Source: Spirochaetota bacterium (GTDB taxonomy: Bacteria; Spirochaetota; Spirochaetia; Treponematales; Treponemataceae). Taken from it: a stretch of 10,372 bases of DNA. Positions 1-7,067 of this stretch are shown one piece after another. Numbering within the stretch: position 1 is the stretch's first letter; each line of letters opens with the position of its first letter. The stretch covers positions 1 through 10,372 of the forward strand of contig JAKJFV010000010.1 of NCBI GenBank assembly GCA_022704725.1, in the 5' to 3' direction. The notes beneath the pieces were generated by a model that had not been told where the DNA came from, did no database searches, and saw only the letters and a list, made by a program, of their open reading frames with translations. The position numbers and the translations under genes were made by a program.

Positions 1-637
1 AGCATTTACCATACGAAGTTTTTTGTGGGAAACCTGTACTCCCGAGACTAAGACCACCATGTGTTCTTTACTCAAGTCAGATACCGATAAAGCCCGGTCT
101 TTTTGCGACTGTTACTTTAATGTATTTCACATTCTTCACAAAATAGGCCACATTATTACTCACACCTTTAATGTTCATCATAACGAGGACGCTGCGTTAA
201 ACGAATACTATGCAAATATATTTGCATATAAGTATCTTGAATTTAAAAAAGAAAAGGACTATCTAAAAGATCTTATGTCCTGCATCTCATTCCTCTTAAA
301 TGAATATAAGCTTTCTTTTGATTATCATATTCCAAAAATGAATGAAATTTTTATTAAGGTTAAACAGGATCTCTTTCAGTACTCAGCCTTTAATTTTAAC
401 TGTATTCGCAAATGCTCCTCCGACAAGCGGTCTTTCGAAGAAATCCTCACGACTATAAGCAAGGGTAATCTGACAACAATTAATTCAGGAATTGTTCCAA
501 CTCCCGGTCTTCATCGTGTGGATCTTGTAAACGAGTGTCTTGCTGTCGTGTTTGAACTGAGCGGATACATACCCGACATAAAACTGCTTTATTGTCCGAA
601 TATCGCACTGGAAAATCTTGAGCTCGTTTTATCATAA
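1..637 (+). CDS. M78/ImmA-like zincin-fold protein with degenerate HEXXH motif, 5' end outside window
   Basis: The reading frame is open to the first base of the window, so the start is probably upstream; the TTG at 23 and the ATG at 59 are only internal candidates. Numbering from the TTG, H39-K-I-G-H43 lies in a hydrophobic helix and is followed by N60-E-Y-Y-A-N-x-F-A. That pair resembles the HExxH ... E..AN.FA helices of ImmA/IrrE (M78) metallopeptidases. The general-base glutamate is replaced by lysine (codon AAA at 140-142), so hydrolysis of the normal zincin type is unlikely, although both histidines and the downstream glutamate could still bind metal. The remaining 130 residues are helical and cysteine-containing, with no family I recognise. 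M78 proteins often cleave repressors or act as toxin-system regulators; the partner, if any, would lie upstream of the window. The stop is 4 bases from that of the convergent lipoprotein gene. The family call is moderate, and a non-peptidase helical protein is possible. Confidence 0.6.
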   Translation, partial: AFTIRSFLWETCTPETKTTMCSLLKSDTDKARSFCDCYFNVFHILHKIGHIITHTFNVHHNEDAALNEYYANIFAYKYLEFKKEKDYLKDLMSCISFLLNEYKLSFDYHIPKMNEIFIKVKQDLFQYSAFNFNCIRKCSSDKRSFEEILTTISKGNLTTINSGIVPTPGLHRVDLVNECLAVVFELSGYIPDIKLLYCPNIALENLELVLS

Positions 638-641
638 AGAT

Positions 642-2411
642 CTATTTAAGTGCGTAAGTTATTGTTTTAGTCTGGTTTGTCAGCGATGAACATTTACAGG
701 TAACAGAGCCGCCCATGGAAAACTGAATAGGATCATACTCAATCAAACTTCCCCATTCGCCGTCTATAAGTTTTTTAAAACGGAATTTCACAATTTTTTC
801 GCCAACATCAACGGACTCGCAAAGTGTAAATAGGGGATCGCTGTAATCTATAAAGACTTCGGAGCAAAGAAGTATTTCATCTATGTAAAATTCATAATAA
901 CCGCTCATCGCCTTACCCGTAACATCATAATACAGGGAGGGTTTGCATAATGTTCCCTGAGCTGCTTCCGAAAATCCTCCTGATCCTCCGGTATTAGCAG
1001 TTTCCACCTTATATAAGTAGGTTTTCTCTTCATTAACATCATATGCTTCGGTATCCATGTATTGCGTACCTGTACAGACTGATACAAGACTGAAATTGCT
1101 TTCCTCTCCAGCCGAGCGGTAAACACTGTACGCTGCTGCTTTTTCTACTGCATTCCACCGGATTAGGATACTTGACGGGTTAGTGCTGTTGTTTAGTTTC
1201 AATGTGTTAATTGTTGTTGATTCCGGGGCGGATAAGAGGGTTCTCGCAGAAATTATATCACTCCAGCCGCTTTCTCCGGCACTGTTTTCGGCTTTGACTT
1301 TAAAGTACCACAATGAGTCTTCATCAAGGTTTGAAAGTATAAACGATGCGTCCGGGCATACAGCTGTATTTGTCATTCCGCTTTTGGTTTTCCCATATTC
1401 AACCGTATACTTCTCAATTCCTCTCATTTCATCCCAGGCTAGCTCTATAAAAGTATTTTTTATAGATGTAAAGCAAAGGTTTTTGGGTGTATCCGGAATA
1501 AGGTACAGGGTTTTTTTGCTGTGTGCTTCAGAAAGAGGGCTTTTTCCTGCGGAATTCACGGCCTGTACTGCCATAAAATACTCAGTTCCGCTCGGTAAAT
1601 CGTATACCGTGAATGATTGTTCCTTTGTTATACCAATTTCTTCGAGTGTGCTTTCTGTTGTACCCAAAAAGACACAATAGTCTTCGGCGTTTTCAATTTC
1701 GTTCCAAACTGCGGTCAGGCTCGCTTCCGTTTCCTCAATTTTAAGCATCGTCGGTGGTTTTGGAATTGAACTTAGAGGTTTTACGGTAACAGTTTTGGAA
1801 AAATCGCTGGTATTTTTTCCTGTGACGGCTTTTACCTTAAATACATATTCAACTGTTTCTCTGAGGCTGTCTATAACAATGTGCGTTTCTTTGCCTTCAG
1901 CCGGCTGCAGTGATGTACTTCTAACATCGCCGTAATATAGGGTATAAGTTTCAGCTCCTTCTGCTGCATTCCAGGAAATTTTAATTGATGATGAAGAAAC
2001 TGCTTCCGCTATTATGTTTTCGGGCGGTAAAAGTTTCATTTCCGGTTCTTCCTCTCCGTCACCGTTTGTGTTTGTAATAAACGTAAGCTTTTGAGAGAAT
2101 TGGCTCTTCTTTAATTCACTGCAGGCACACACCGATATTTCATACTGTATATCCTTATCAAGTTTTTCTACAAGAAGGGCAGACTCCTTTGTCTGCAGTT
2201 CAATTATTTCTTCTGATTCTGCTCTTATGATGTAATATTCAGCATTCTCGACAGATTTCCATTGTACCTCACAGCCGTCTGCAAAAACTGCTGTTATTTC
2301 AAATTCTTGAGGAATATCAAGAGAATTGTTCATTGCAGAGGGGTCTGAACAGGAATAAAGGAAACATCCTGCTGTAAATAAAGATAATAAGATAAGTAGC
2401 CGTCTTCTCAT
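642..2411 (-). CDS. Surface lipoprotein with five fibronectin type III domains
   Basis: The protein has 589 residues. The ATG at 2411 is chosen because GGAGG sits 4 nt upstream (2416-2420) and a signal peptide follows at once: MRRR, then a hydrophobic core, then two candidate lipidation cysteines, C16 (TAGC) and C21 (LYSC). C21 fits the relaxed spirochaetal lipobox better. The frame stays open to 2504, but that extension has no ribosome site and would bury the signal peptide. Five fibronectin-III domains follow at about residues 35-113, 129-212, 218-302, 307-392 and 396-488. Each shows the W in strand B, the Y-x-V/Y pattern and the L-x-x-x-x-x-Y-x-F/V-x-V-x-A signature. An acidic linker (EEEPE) separates domains 1 and 2. 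Residues 492-589 form a further domain, rich in beta and aromatic residues, that I do not recognise. Fn3 arrays are usually adhesive or spacer modules, so a cell-surface or periplasmic binding role is inferred, without a known ligand. Confidence 0.88.
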   Translation of the reverse strand: MRRRLLILLSLFTAGCFLYSCSDPSAMNNSLDIPQEFEITAVFADGCEVQWKSVENAEYYIIRAESEEIIELQTKESALLVEKLDKDIQYEISVCACSELKKSQFSQKLTFITNTNGDGEEEPEMKLLPPENIIAEAVSSSSIKISWNAAEGAETYTLYYGDVRSTSLQPAEGKETHIVIDSLRETVEYVFKVKAVTGKNTSDFSKTVTVKPLSSIPKPPTMLKIEETEASLTAVWNEIENAEDYCVFLGTTESTLEEIGITKEQSFTVYDLPSGTEYFMAVQAVNSAGKSPLSEAHSKKTLYLIPDTPKNLCFTSIKNTFIELAWDEMRGIEKYTVEYGKTKSGMTNTAVCPDASFILSNLDEDSLWYFKVKAENSAGESGWSDIISARTLLSAPESTTINTLKLNNSTNPSSILIRWNAVEKAAAYSVYRSAGEESNFSLVSVCTGTQYMDTEAYDVNEEKTYLYKVETANTGGSGGFSEAAQGTLCKPSLYYDVTGKAMSGYYEFYIDEILLCSEVFIDYSDPLFTLCESVDVGEKIVKFRFKKLIDGEWGSLIEYDPIQFSMGGSVTCKCSSLTNQTKTITYALK

Positions 2412-2519
2412 AAGGCCTCCTTGTTCATACTTCTTATAGACTTTACCTGTGCTGTTTTTTCGGGGTATACAAAAAAAAAGACATAATTTTACAAAGAAAA
2501 GCACAAACCCTCTATTTCC

Positions 2520-2548
2520 TTGATATTTTATATAGGTGATGCTATAAT
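2520..2548 (+). promoter_or_regulatory. Near-consensus sigma70 promoter, TTGATA-N17-TATAAT
   Basis: TTGATA lies at 2520-2525 and TATAAT at 2543-2548, with an ideal 17-base spacer. The -35 differs from TTGACA at one base and the -10 is perfect. Seven bases follow the -10 before the ATG at 2556, which puts the predicted transcription start on or beside the A of that codon. It is the best promoter in the window and drives the 552-residue protein gene as a probable leaderless mRNA. Confidence 0.75.
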
Positions 2549-2555
2549 TTTTTAT

Positions 2556-4214
2556 ATGAATGATGAAATTTCACCGGAAATTGCAGCTCTTTTAGCACAA
2601 AGTGCCGGAAGACCTTCTTCCTTGCCTTCTATAGATTCTTTTGATGACTTTCCCTCTCCTGATCAGGATAATCTGTCAAATTCTGCTCCCGCGCCCGATA
2701 TTGATTTATCTGTAAAAACCTTTGCCCCTATTGTCGATTTTTTTTCCAGGACGCCTAATCCGGTTTTTAACGATCCGGCCTATTATAAGACTGCTTTATC
2801 CGGAGAAAATGATTCTGCCCAAAAACTTCATAATATTTTGTCGAAATATTTGACCTGCCAGGATCCAAAAGACCGGACCGTTTATCGTCAGCAGCTGGTC
2901 ACCATCTATTGGGAGCTTGTTAAGTCTATAGCCCCAAAAATGGCCTCCCCTTCGGCTTTAGCCCCTAAAAAAATGCTTTTACGGTTCGGTGTTGTACTGT
3001 CAACCCTGTTTACTCCCGAGTATAAAGATGTTTTTTCATCTGTATTTTTACATAATGAAAGCGGAGAACCGGTATATTACATAGATGAATGGTTTAGAGA
3101 TATTGCCTGCGGCAGGGTAAGTTTATCTGCCACAGACGAGGCCCGGCCGGTAAGAAAAAGCGGCGGAGCCGGAGGAAACGATGAAGCCTCCAGACTGATG
3201 CAGCTTCAAAGTAAAAATAACGGTAAACTGCAGAATGCAGAAAATATGATCAGTGCTAAAGAATCTGAGCGTTTATTGATTGAGTCGGATTTGCGGGCTA
3301 AGATCGATCAGTTGTGCGATCATGCTCCCATTCCTTCGTTGCCAAATCATAAATGCTGTCTAACTGATATTCAGCGCAGATCGTTAAACGAAATTAATGA
3401 CCGTTTAAAATCCTTACTTAAAGTAGATAAAGAGCTGAGTTTGTATATATCTGAGTATAATGATGCAAAGGGAATTGCAGATTCTTTGCAATTAAAACTT
3501 GAAAATGCACCGGCCGAGGCAGAGGTCAATACATCCGACTTACTGGTCGAGGTAGATACCGTGCGTCAAATGGCTAAGATGACTGTCGGACGCCAGGGCA
3601 ATCATTTTCCTCTTTTTACAAAAGAGTTCTTTCACTGTACTCCAAGGCAGACTGGTTTTAGAGAGAATGTAATTGATATGCTTGCCTGGGTTGAGTCGCT
3701 GGATCCGGGTGCTTTTTGCCGGGTACACAAGAATCATCAAAATAGGATTATTCCCTATGTTGTTTTAGTTCCTACCTACGGCGATACCGGTTTTTGCTGG
3801 GAGCCCTTTGACCGCTACAATCGTGTTACAAGCAGGGGGCGTATAGTGGTTCCCATGTATCCGAGAAATCTGCAGATCGCTATTTTGATGGCTGTAGCAG
3901 ATCTCCGGTGGCAGGTTGCCAAGGAAAAAGCGTCGTATTATTGGATGGAAGAAGGTTTAACCGGTCAATACTATCAATGGTTCTCTTCACAAAAGTTAAA
4001 AGGCGATTTAAAAGATTATTTTATTAACGACTACATATTATGGATGACAAAGGAAAGCGAGGGTGTTCAGCGGCTGGAAAAAGATGTACGGGGAATATTC
4101 TGGAGACACATCCCCTTTGCTCAGGAAGTGAAAGATAAGCTTAAGACTAGAAGCCTTGTGTATCAGGAATTGTATCAGCGCGATATTAACCGGTCTATGT
4201 CGGACGGATACTAG
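2556..4214 (+). CDS. Uncharacterised 552-residue protein with central coiled coil
   Basis: I do not recognise a family. The ATG at 2556 is preferred over the TTG at 2520, because 2520 is inside the -35 hexamer and there is no Shine-Dalgarno sequence at a useful distance from either. There is no signal peptide or membrane segment, so a cytoplasmic protein is likely. Residues 1-12 can form a short helix, about 18-50 are Ser/Pro/Asp-rich and probably disordered, and about 55-185 look like a helical domain. A Gly-rich hinge (SGGAGGN, about 202-208) leads to charged heptad-like helices at about 210-253 and 271-318. The C-terminal 220 residues form an aromatic-rich domain with many Trp and Tyr (for example YYWMEEG and LRWQVAKEK). 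The domain order suggests a scaffold or assembly protein, which is inference only. It is divergent from the Fn3 lipoprotein gene and convergent with the lspA cluster. The ORF is intact with codon use like its neighbours, so the gene is real; only the function is open. Confidence 0.8.
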   Translation: MNDEISPEIAALLAQSAGRPSSLPSIDSFDDFPSPDQDNLSNSAPAPDIDLSVKTFAPIVDFFSRTPNPVFNDPAYYKTALSGENDSAQKLHNILSKYLTCQDPKDRTVYRQQLVTIYWELVKSIAPKMASPSALAPKKMLLRFGVVLSTLFTPEYKDVFSSVFLHNESGEPVYYIDEWFRDIACGRVSLSATDEARPVRKSGGAGGNDEASRLMQLQSKNNGKLQNAENMISAKESERLLIESDLRAKIDQLCDHAPIPSLPNHKCCLTDIQRRSLNEINDRLKSLLKVDKELSLYISEYNDAKGIADSLQLKLENAPAEAEVNTSDLLVEVDTVRQMAKMTVGRQGNHFPLFTKEFFHCTPRQTGFRENVIDMLAWVESLDPGAFCRVHKNHQNRIIPYVVLVPTYGDTGFCWEPFDRYNRVTSRGRIVVPMYPRNLQIAILMAVADLRWQVAKEKASYYWMEEGLTGQYYQWFSSQKLKGDLKDYFINDYILWMTKESEGVQRLEKDVRGIFWRHIPFAQEVKDKLKTRSLVYQELYQRDINRSMSDGY

Positions 4215-4232
4215 ACCGGCTGAATGTTTTTT
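4190..4232 (+). terminator. Possible intrinsic terminator overlapping the stop codon
   Basis: CCGGTCTA (4190-4197) and TAGACCGG (4212-4219) form a perfect 8-bp stem around a 14-base loop, and a T6 run follows at 4227-4232. The stem includes the last codons and the TAG stop of the gene. The 7-base gap between stem and T run and the large loop are atypical, so this could be a weak terminator or a 3'-stabilising hairpin. Confidence 0.45.
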
Positions 4233-4245
4233 GACTGCCTAATAA

Positions 4246-4527
4246 CTAATCAAGTTTATTTTTCTTTCTCGGTCCAAAAAGAGGATCAAGTTTATCTTCC
4301 AGTTTAAACTTTGTAATAACAACCTTTACTAATTTCTGGTAAATAAACATTCCGAGAACGATAGCCGTTATAAACACAAAGGGGAACACCCTGCCGACAG
4401 TTTCTGGACTGTCTTTAAGAAGATAAATTGTTCCCAGAAAAAACACTACTACCAGGATGAGTGTAATAAGAACAGATACAACTGTTCCTGCTAGAATAAA
4501 AATGATTGTTCGCTGTTTATTTGTCAT
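4246..4527 (-). CDS. Small two-TM membrane protein translationally coupled to lspA
   Basis: The protein has 93 residues. Its ATG lies inside the end of lspA (11-nt overlap), with AGGA 6 nt upstream, so ribosomes finishing lspA can restart here. Two hydrophobic segments are visible, about residues 8-37 and 47-64, separated by a short loop (KDSPETVGR). A basic tail follows (K-L-V-K-V-V-I-T-K, then PRKKNK), which predicts both termini in the cytoplasm. The first hydrophobic stretch, at 30 residues, is longer than one typical span. No catalytic motif is visible and I do not recognise a family. The coupling to signal peptidase II suggests a role in lipoprotein processing or inner-membrane homeostasis, but that rests on position alone. 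The gene converges on the 552-residue protein gene with 31 bases between stops. Confidence 0.75.
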   Translation of the reverse strand: MTNKQRTIIFILAGTVVSVLITLILVVVFFLGTIYLLKDSPETVGRVFPFVFITAIVLGMFIYQKLVKVVITKFKLEDKLDPLFGPRKKNKLD

Positions 4528-5086
4528 GTTGTTCCTTTTTTTCAGCCGATTCTTTTATTATTGCTATAATAAAAGATACCATTAATAAAATACCGCAAAT
4601 GAGAACCCCCATATCTGCAATATTAAAGGTGGGCCATCGTTCAAACCCGAAAATTCCATAAAATTTCACATCAATAAAATCTACAACGCCGTTCGGTCTA
4701 AAAAAACGGTCATAGAGGTTGCCCAAGCCTCCTCCAATAATGCCGCAGATTGTCCAGCGTTGAAAAGCGGTAAAGTCTTTGCTTCTAAAATACACAATGA
4801 GTACAAGAATGAGTACTATAAGCGGTAAAATTCCGAACAGAATACTTCGTAAACTGCTTTGAAATCCGCTGCCGAAACTGAACGCAATACCTTTGTTTGC
4901 TACGTGGATAATCCTCAAAAAGCCGCCGAGAAAAGAGGCGCCGATTGAATAAGGCTCAATAAACTTTACAACAAGATATTTTGACAGCTGGTCAAGAGAT
5001 AATATTATTATTGATAATGACAAAGGCAGAAACTTGCTGAAAGGTGAAACTTCTTTTTTAAAATCGATTTGTACTACGTCTTCCAT
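4517..5086 (-). CDS. lspA: Lipoprotein signal peptidase (signal peptidase II)
   Basis: An inner-membrane aspartyl protease that removes the signal peptide of prolipoproteins after Lgt has attached diacylglycerol to the lipobox cysteine. All family blocks are present in the 189 residues: DQLSKY at 32-37, NKGIAFS at 64-70, GGGLGNLYDR at 118-127, VVDFIDV at 134-140 and FNIADMG at 154-160. The catalytic pair should be D136 and D158. Four hydrophobic segments fit the usual four-TM topology. The protein is longer than E. coli LspA, with about 20 extra N-terminal residues and an acidic/basic C-terminal tail. The ATG is supported by GAGGT 5 nt upstream. A 73-base gap without a terminator separates it from the NIF3 gene, so it may be co-transcribed or use its own weak promoter. 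Its 3' end overlaps the small membrane protein gene. Confidence 0.96.
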   Translation of the reverse strand: MEDVVQIDFKKEVSPFSKFLPLSLSIIILSLDQLSKYLVVKFIEPYSIGASFLGGFLRIIHVANKGIAFSFGSGFQSSLRSILFGILPLIVLILVLIVYFRSKDFTAFQRWTICGIIGGGLGNLYDRFFRPNGVVDFIDVKFYGIFGFERWPTFNIADMGVLICGILLMVSFIIAIIKESAEKKEQHDK

Positions 5087-5096
5087 AATTACCTCA

Positions 5097-5129
5097 AATG
5101 TACCATATTTTAACTTGTTTCACAAGCAA
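5097..5129 (-). promoter_or_regulatory. Weak candidate promoter and small palindrome upstream of lspA
   Basis: On the minus strand, TTGCTT (5129-5124) with N16 before TATGGT (5107-5102), or TTGTGA (5125-5120) with N17 before TACATT (5102-5097), could serve as promoters. Both match the consensus poorly, and both would start transcription at or within the ribosome site. A 13-base hyphenated palindrome, CTTGT-TTC-ACAAG (5114-5126), overlaps both. It is suggestive only, since read-through from the NIF3 gene is just as likely. Confidence 0.22.
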
Positions 5130-5159
5130 AAGATAGTATAACTCTGCTGCGGTTTAAGA

Positions 5160-5927
5160 TTACAGTGCTGTCGGTGATTCTATAAAGACACAGGGTATGT
5201 CTTTTTCTGTTTGAATTTTTTCCATCATAAGTTTTAGACCCAATTTTTCTGTTTGATAATGTCCGCCGGCGATAAGAGATATTTTATTTTCAAGAATTGT
5301 GTGGTAGCTCTCATGCTTTGTCTCTCCGGTTATATATACATCCAGTTTTTGCTGAATGGCCTGCTCAACTTCCCGAGCTCCGCCTCCGCAGATTATCCCG
5401 GCTGTTTTAATCTCTTTTTTCCCAAAAGGGAGGACTGTCACCGGTGCAGCTCCATTTGTAAACATAGCGTTAATTATTTGATCGATGCTTTTCGGTTTTG
5501 TAAAACCGCCTTTTACGCCTATTACCGTATTTTTCCATACTCCAAATGGCTCCAGGTTTTCAAGTCCTATTTGTCTTGCAAGCGCGTAATTATGACCGAT
5601 TTCCCGGTGTGCATCTAAGGGCAGGTGACAGGCGTACAGGGCAGTATCATTTAAAATAAGCTGCCGTATTCTTTCATAATGGATGCCTGTAATGCCCTGC
5701 TCGTAACCCCAAAAAAGGCCGTGATGCACAAAAAGCATATCAGCCTGTGCAAGATGTGCGCGTCTTATGGTATCTCCGCAAGCATCAACAGCGAAGGCAA
5801 TTTTAGTAATCTGTTTTGTATCCGGCTCAGAATTCTGTACCTGTATTCCGTTGAGAGAAGTATCGTTTGGAAAATCCTGAATTTTTAGATAACTGCTTAT
5901 GTAGGTATTCAACTCGTTTAGTGTCAT
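5160..5927 (-). CDS. NIF3/YbgI-family dinuclear metal-centre protein (GTP cyclohydrolase I type 2-like)
   Basis: A cytosolic protein of the NIF3/DUF34 family: toroidal hexamers with a two-metal site, often annotated as GTP cyclohydrolase I type 2 although the physiological reaction is unsettled. The 255-residue length matches the short form without the PII-like insert. Expected metal ligands are visible: H68-H69 in VHHGLFW, D105 in CHLPLDAH, and H223 and E227 in AGGHYQTE. The family's substrate-side blocks NGIQVQ (26-31), GIICGGGARE (177-186) and TGETKHE (200-206) are also intact. The start at 5927 has GGAGGA 4 nt upstream. The ATG sits in ATGA, and that TGA would be the natural stop of the upstream membrane protein gene in its corrected frame, implying coupled translation. 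The next gene in the same direction is lspA, after 73 bases. Confidence 0.93.
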   Translation of the reverse strand: MTLNELNTYISSYLKIQDFPNDTSLNGIQVQNSEPDTKQITKIAFAVDACGDTIRRAHLAQADMLFVHHGLFWGYEQGITGIHYERIRQLILNDTALYACHLPLDAHREIGHNYALARQIGLENLEPFGVWKNTVIGVKGGFTKPKSIDQIINAMFTNGAAPVTVLPFGKKEIKTAGIICGGGAREVEQAIQQKLDVYITGETKHESYHTILENKISLIAGGHYQTEKLGLKLMMEKIQTEKDIPCVFIESPTAL

Positions 5928-7005
5928 TGTTCCTCCAATGCTGATAAAAACTCATGCGCTCTTTGGGCTGTATTATCAGCTGCCGCCGAATTTTGGGGTA
6001 TTCCTTTTTTAGCGAACCCGAACAAAAAAAGTTCCAGGGGCTTTGTTTTTCTAATTGAGCCATTCCCTGCTGTTCAGAGTAAAAAGGATCAGTTTGTTCT
6101 TTTGCTGTGAACACGCCTTTTACAGACTGAGGGTAGCGGTTTTGTATACGTTTTGCACCTTCTACAGTATAACCTTCTGCGATGATGTAAAAAGGACTAA
6201 GGTTTTCACTTTCGAGAATACTCAATGCTGAAAAAATTTCACGCTCCTTATTTTCTTGAAAGCGTATTAAATTGTCTTCAAAAAAAGAAGGCTTATTTGC
6301 GAAGAATACTCTTTGAGAAAAAGATCGGAAGGCTGGAGCATCCCACAGCGAATTTATATACGTTATATCTGAAGGATAAAAATCAAAGGAAATAACTCTG
6401 TATCCGTATTCGGAAAGCCGGAGGAGCTGTTCCAGAGCATCTGAGGTATTTGTAAAAAGATCGGGTATATACAATACTGCGGGCAGCGTATTTTCCGGAG
6501 CCAAAGCGCTTGATTCCGGCAAACATTCAGTTTTAACGGCAGTTATTGGGTCAAAAAGAGTCTTTCGCGTAAAAAAACCTCTTGCCGATGAACCATAATA
6601 GAGGGTCTTTGTCTGATCTGCATTAATGGAAGGCAGGGGATAGGGCCTGAAAATGAGCAGCAGGGCTGTGAAGAATAAAAGTAGTAAAAGTAGTAAAAGA
6701 GAAAATATTTTAAAAAAAACAGTAAAATAATCACGCTGCATTTGAGTACAGAACGAAATAAACCGGTTCAAATTGAGTAAAAAGAGTATAAGACAAAATC
6801 CCAGCAGAATTAGGTTTGACAGTTCTAAAGAAAAAGCGGTAATAGATAATATGCAGACGCCTAGTGCAATCAGGGGTATGATTGAAAAAGTATCTCTGCG
6901 TATTTGGTATTGTGCTAATGTTCCGGCAAAAGGCCGCAGCAGTACAGGAATGCACAAAAAGAGTATCAACAGGTGCGAAAAAAGAATATCTGTCATAGAA
7001 CACAT
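5827..7005 (-). CDS. Four-TM membrane protein with possible hydrolase-like domain; C-terminus altered by frameshift
   Basis: As read, the frame encodes 392 residues from the ATG at 7005. The ATG at 6996 (residue 4) is the better start, because 7005 overlaps a TATCAT -10 element that ends 7 nt before 6996; neither has a Shine-Dalgarno. Hydrophobic segments lie at about 7-27, 41-60, 62-80 and 97-119. A C-terminal domain follows in which PAVLYIPDLF (175-184), YRVISFDFY (202-210) and FYIIAEGYTVEGA (272-284) resemble the strand order of alpha/beta hydrolases. The expected G-x-S-x-G nucleophile elbow has no serine, so activity is doubtful, and the fold call itself is weak. At residues 326-328 (T7 on this strand, 6030-6024) the frame appears shifted. 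From there to 5827 the tail is basic, unrelated to the rest, and overlaps the NIF3 gene by 101 nt. In the shifted frame a plausible 33-residue C-terminus ends at 5924, giving about 360 residues. This could be a sequencing error, a mutation, phase variation or recoding. Confidence 0.72.
   Translation of the reverse strand: MCSMTDILFSHLLILFLCIPVLLRPFAGTLAQYQIRRDTFSIIPLIALGVCILSITAFSLELSNLILLGFCLILFLLNLNRFISFCTQMQRDYFTVFFKIFSLLLLLLLLFFTALLLIFRPYPLPSINADQTKTLYYGSSARGFFTRKTLFDPITAVKTECLPESSALAPENTLPAVLYIPDLFTNTSDALEQLLRLSEYGYRVISFDFYPSDITYINSLWDAPAFRSFSQRVFFANKPSFFEDNLIRFQENKEREIFSALSILESENLSPFYIIAEGYTVEGAKRIQNRYPQSVKGVFTAKEQTDPFYSEQQGMAQLEKQSPWNFFCSGSLKKEYPKIRRQLIIQPKERMSFYQHWRNNDTKRVEYLHKQLSKNSGFSKRYFSQRNTGTEF
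5924..6030 (-). other. Homopolymer frameshift site and displaced ancestral C-terminus
   Basis: The A7 run at 6024-6030 (T7 in the coding sense) is where the reading frame of the membrane protein gene seems to slip. In the shifted frame, codons 6025-5927 read LFGFAKKGIPQNS, then AAADNTAQRAHEF, then LSALEEQ, followed by TGA at 5926-5924. This is an alanine-rich, amphipathic, natural-looking C-terminus. Its stop overlaps the NIF3 ATG as ATGA, the classic coupled arrangement. One extra T (T8) or two fewer (T5) would restore it. Confidence 0.75.
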
Positions 7006-7032
7006 GATAAATCAAAAAACAATAGCATACAA
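7004..7032 (-). promoter_or_regulatory. Candidate promoter for the membrane protein gene, possibly leaderless
   Basis: On the minus strand, TTGTAT (7032-7027), a 17-base spacer and TATCAT (7009-7004) are followed by 7 bases and the ATG at 6996. The -10 has one mismatch and the -35 is weak (TTG only). The geometry equals that of the promoter at 2520-2548. Confidence 0.4.
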
Positions 7033-7067
7033 CAGTTATATTTAGGAAAAAAAGAAAAAAAACTGTT
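7031..7067. repeat. Short inverted repeat between divergent genes
   Basis: AACAGTT (7031-7037) and AACTGTT (7061-7067) are perfect 7-base inverted copies, 23 bases apart, on either side of a purine-rich stretch. They overlap the -35 regions of both divergent candidate promoters, so a shared operator is conceivable. In AT-rich DNA chance is also likely. Confidence 0.25.

Noticed and set aside
1183..1680. 165-residue plus-strand open frame
   Set aside because: It lies fully inside the Fn3 lipoprotein gene on the opposite strand, has no ribosome site or family signal, and mirrors the Fn3 codon pattern.
2412..2504. N-terminal extension of the lipoprotein to 2504
   Set aside because: It would place 31 residues before the signal peptide and has no ribosome site, whereas 2411 has GGAGG at good spacing.
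2412..2519. Promoter for the Fn3 lipoprotein gene
   Set aside because: Several weak hexamers are present (for example TATAAG at 2438-2433), but none has a matching -35 at proper spacing, so no site is called.
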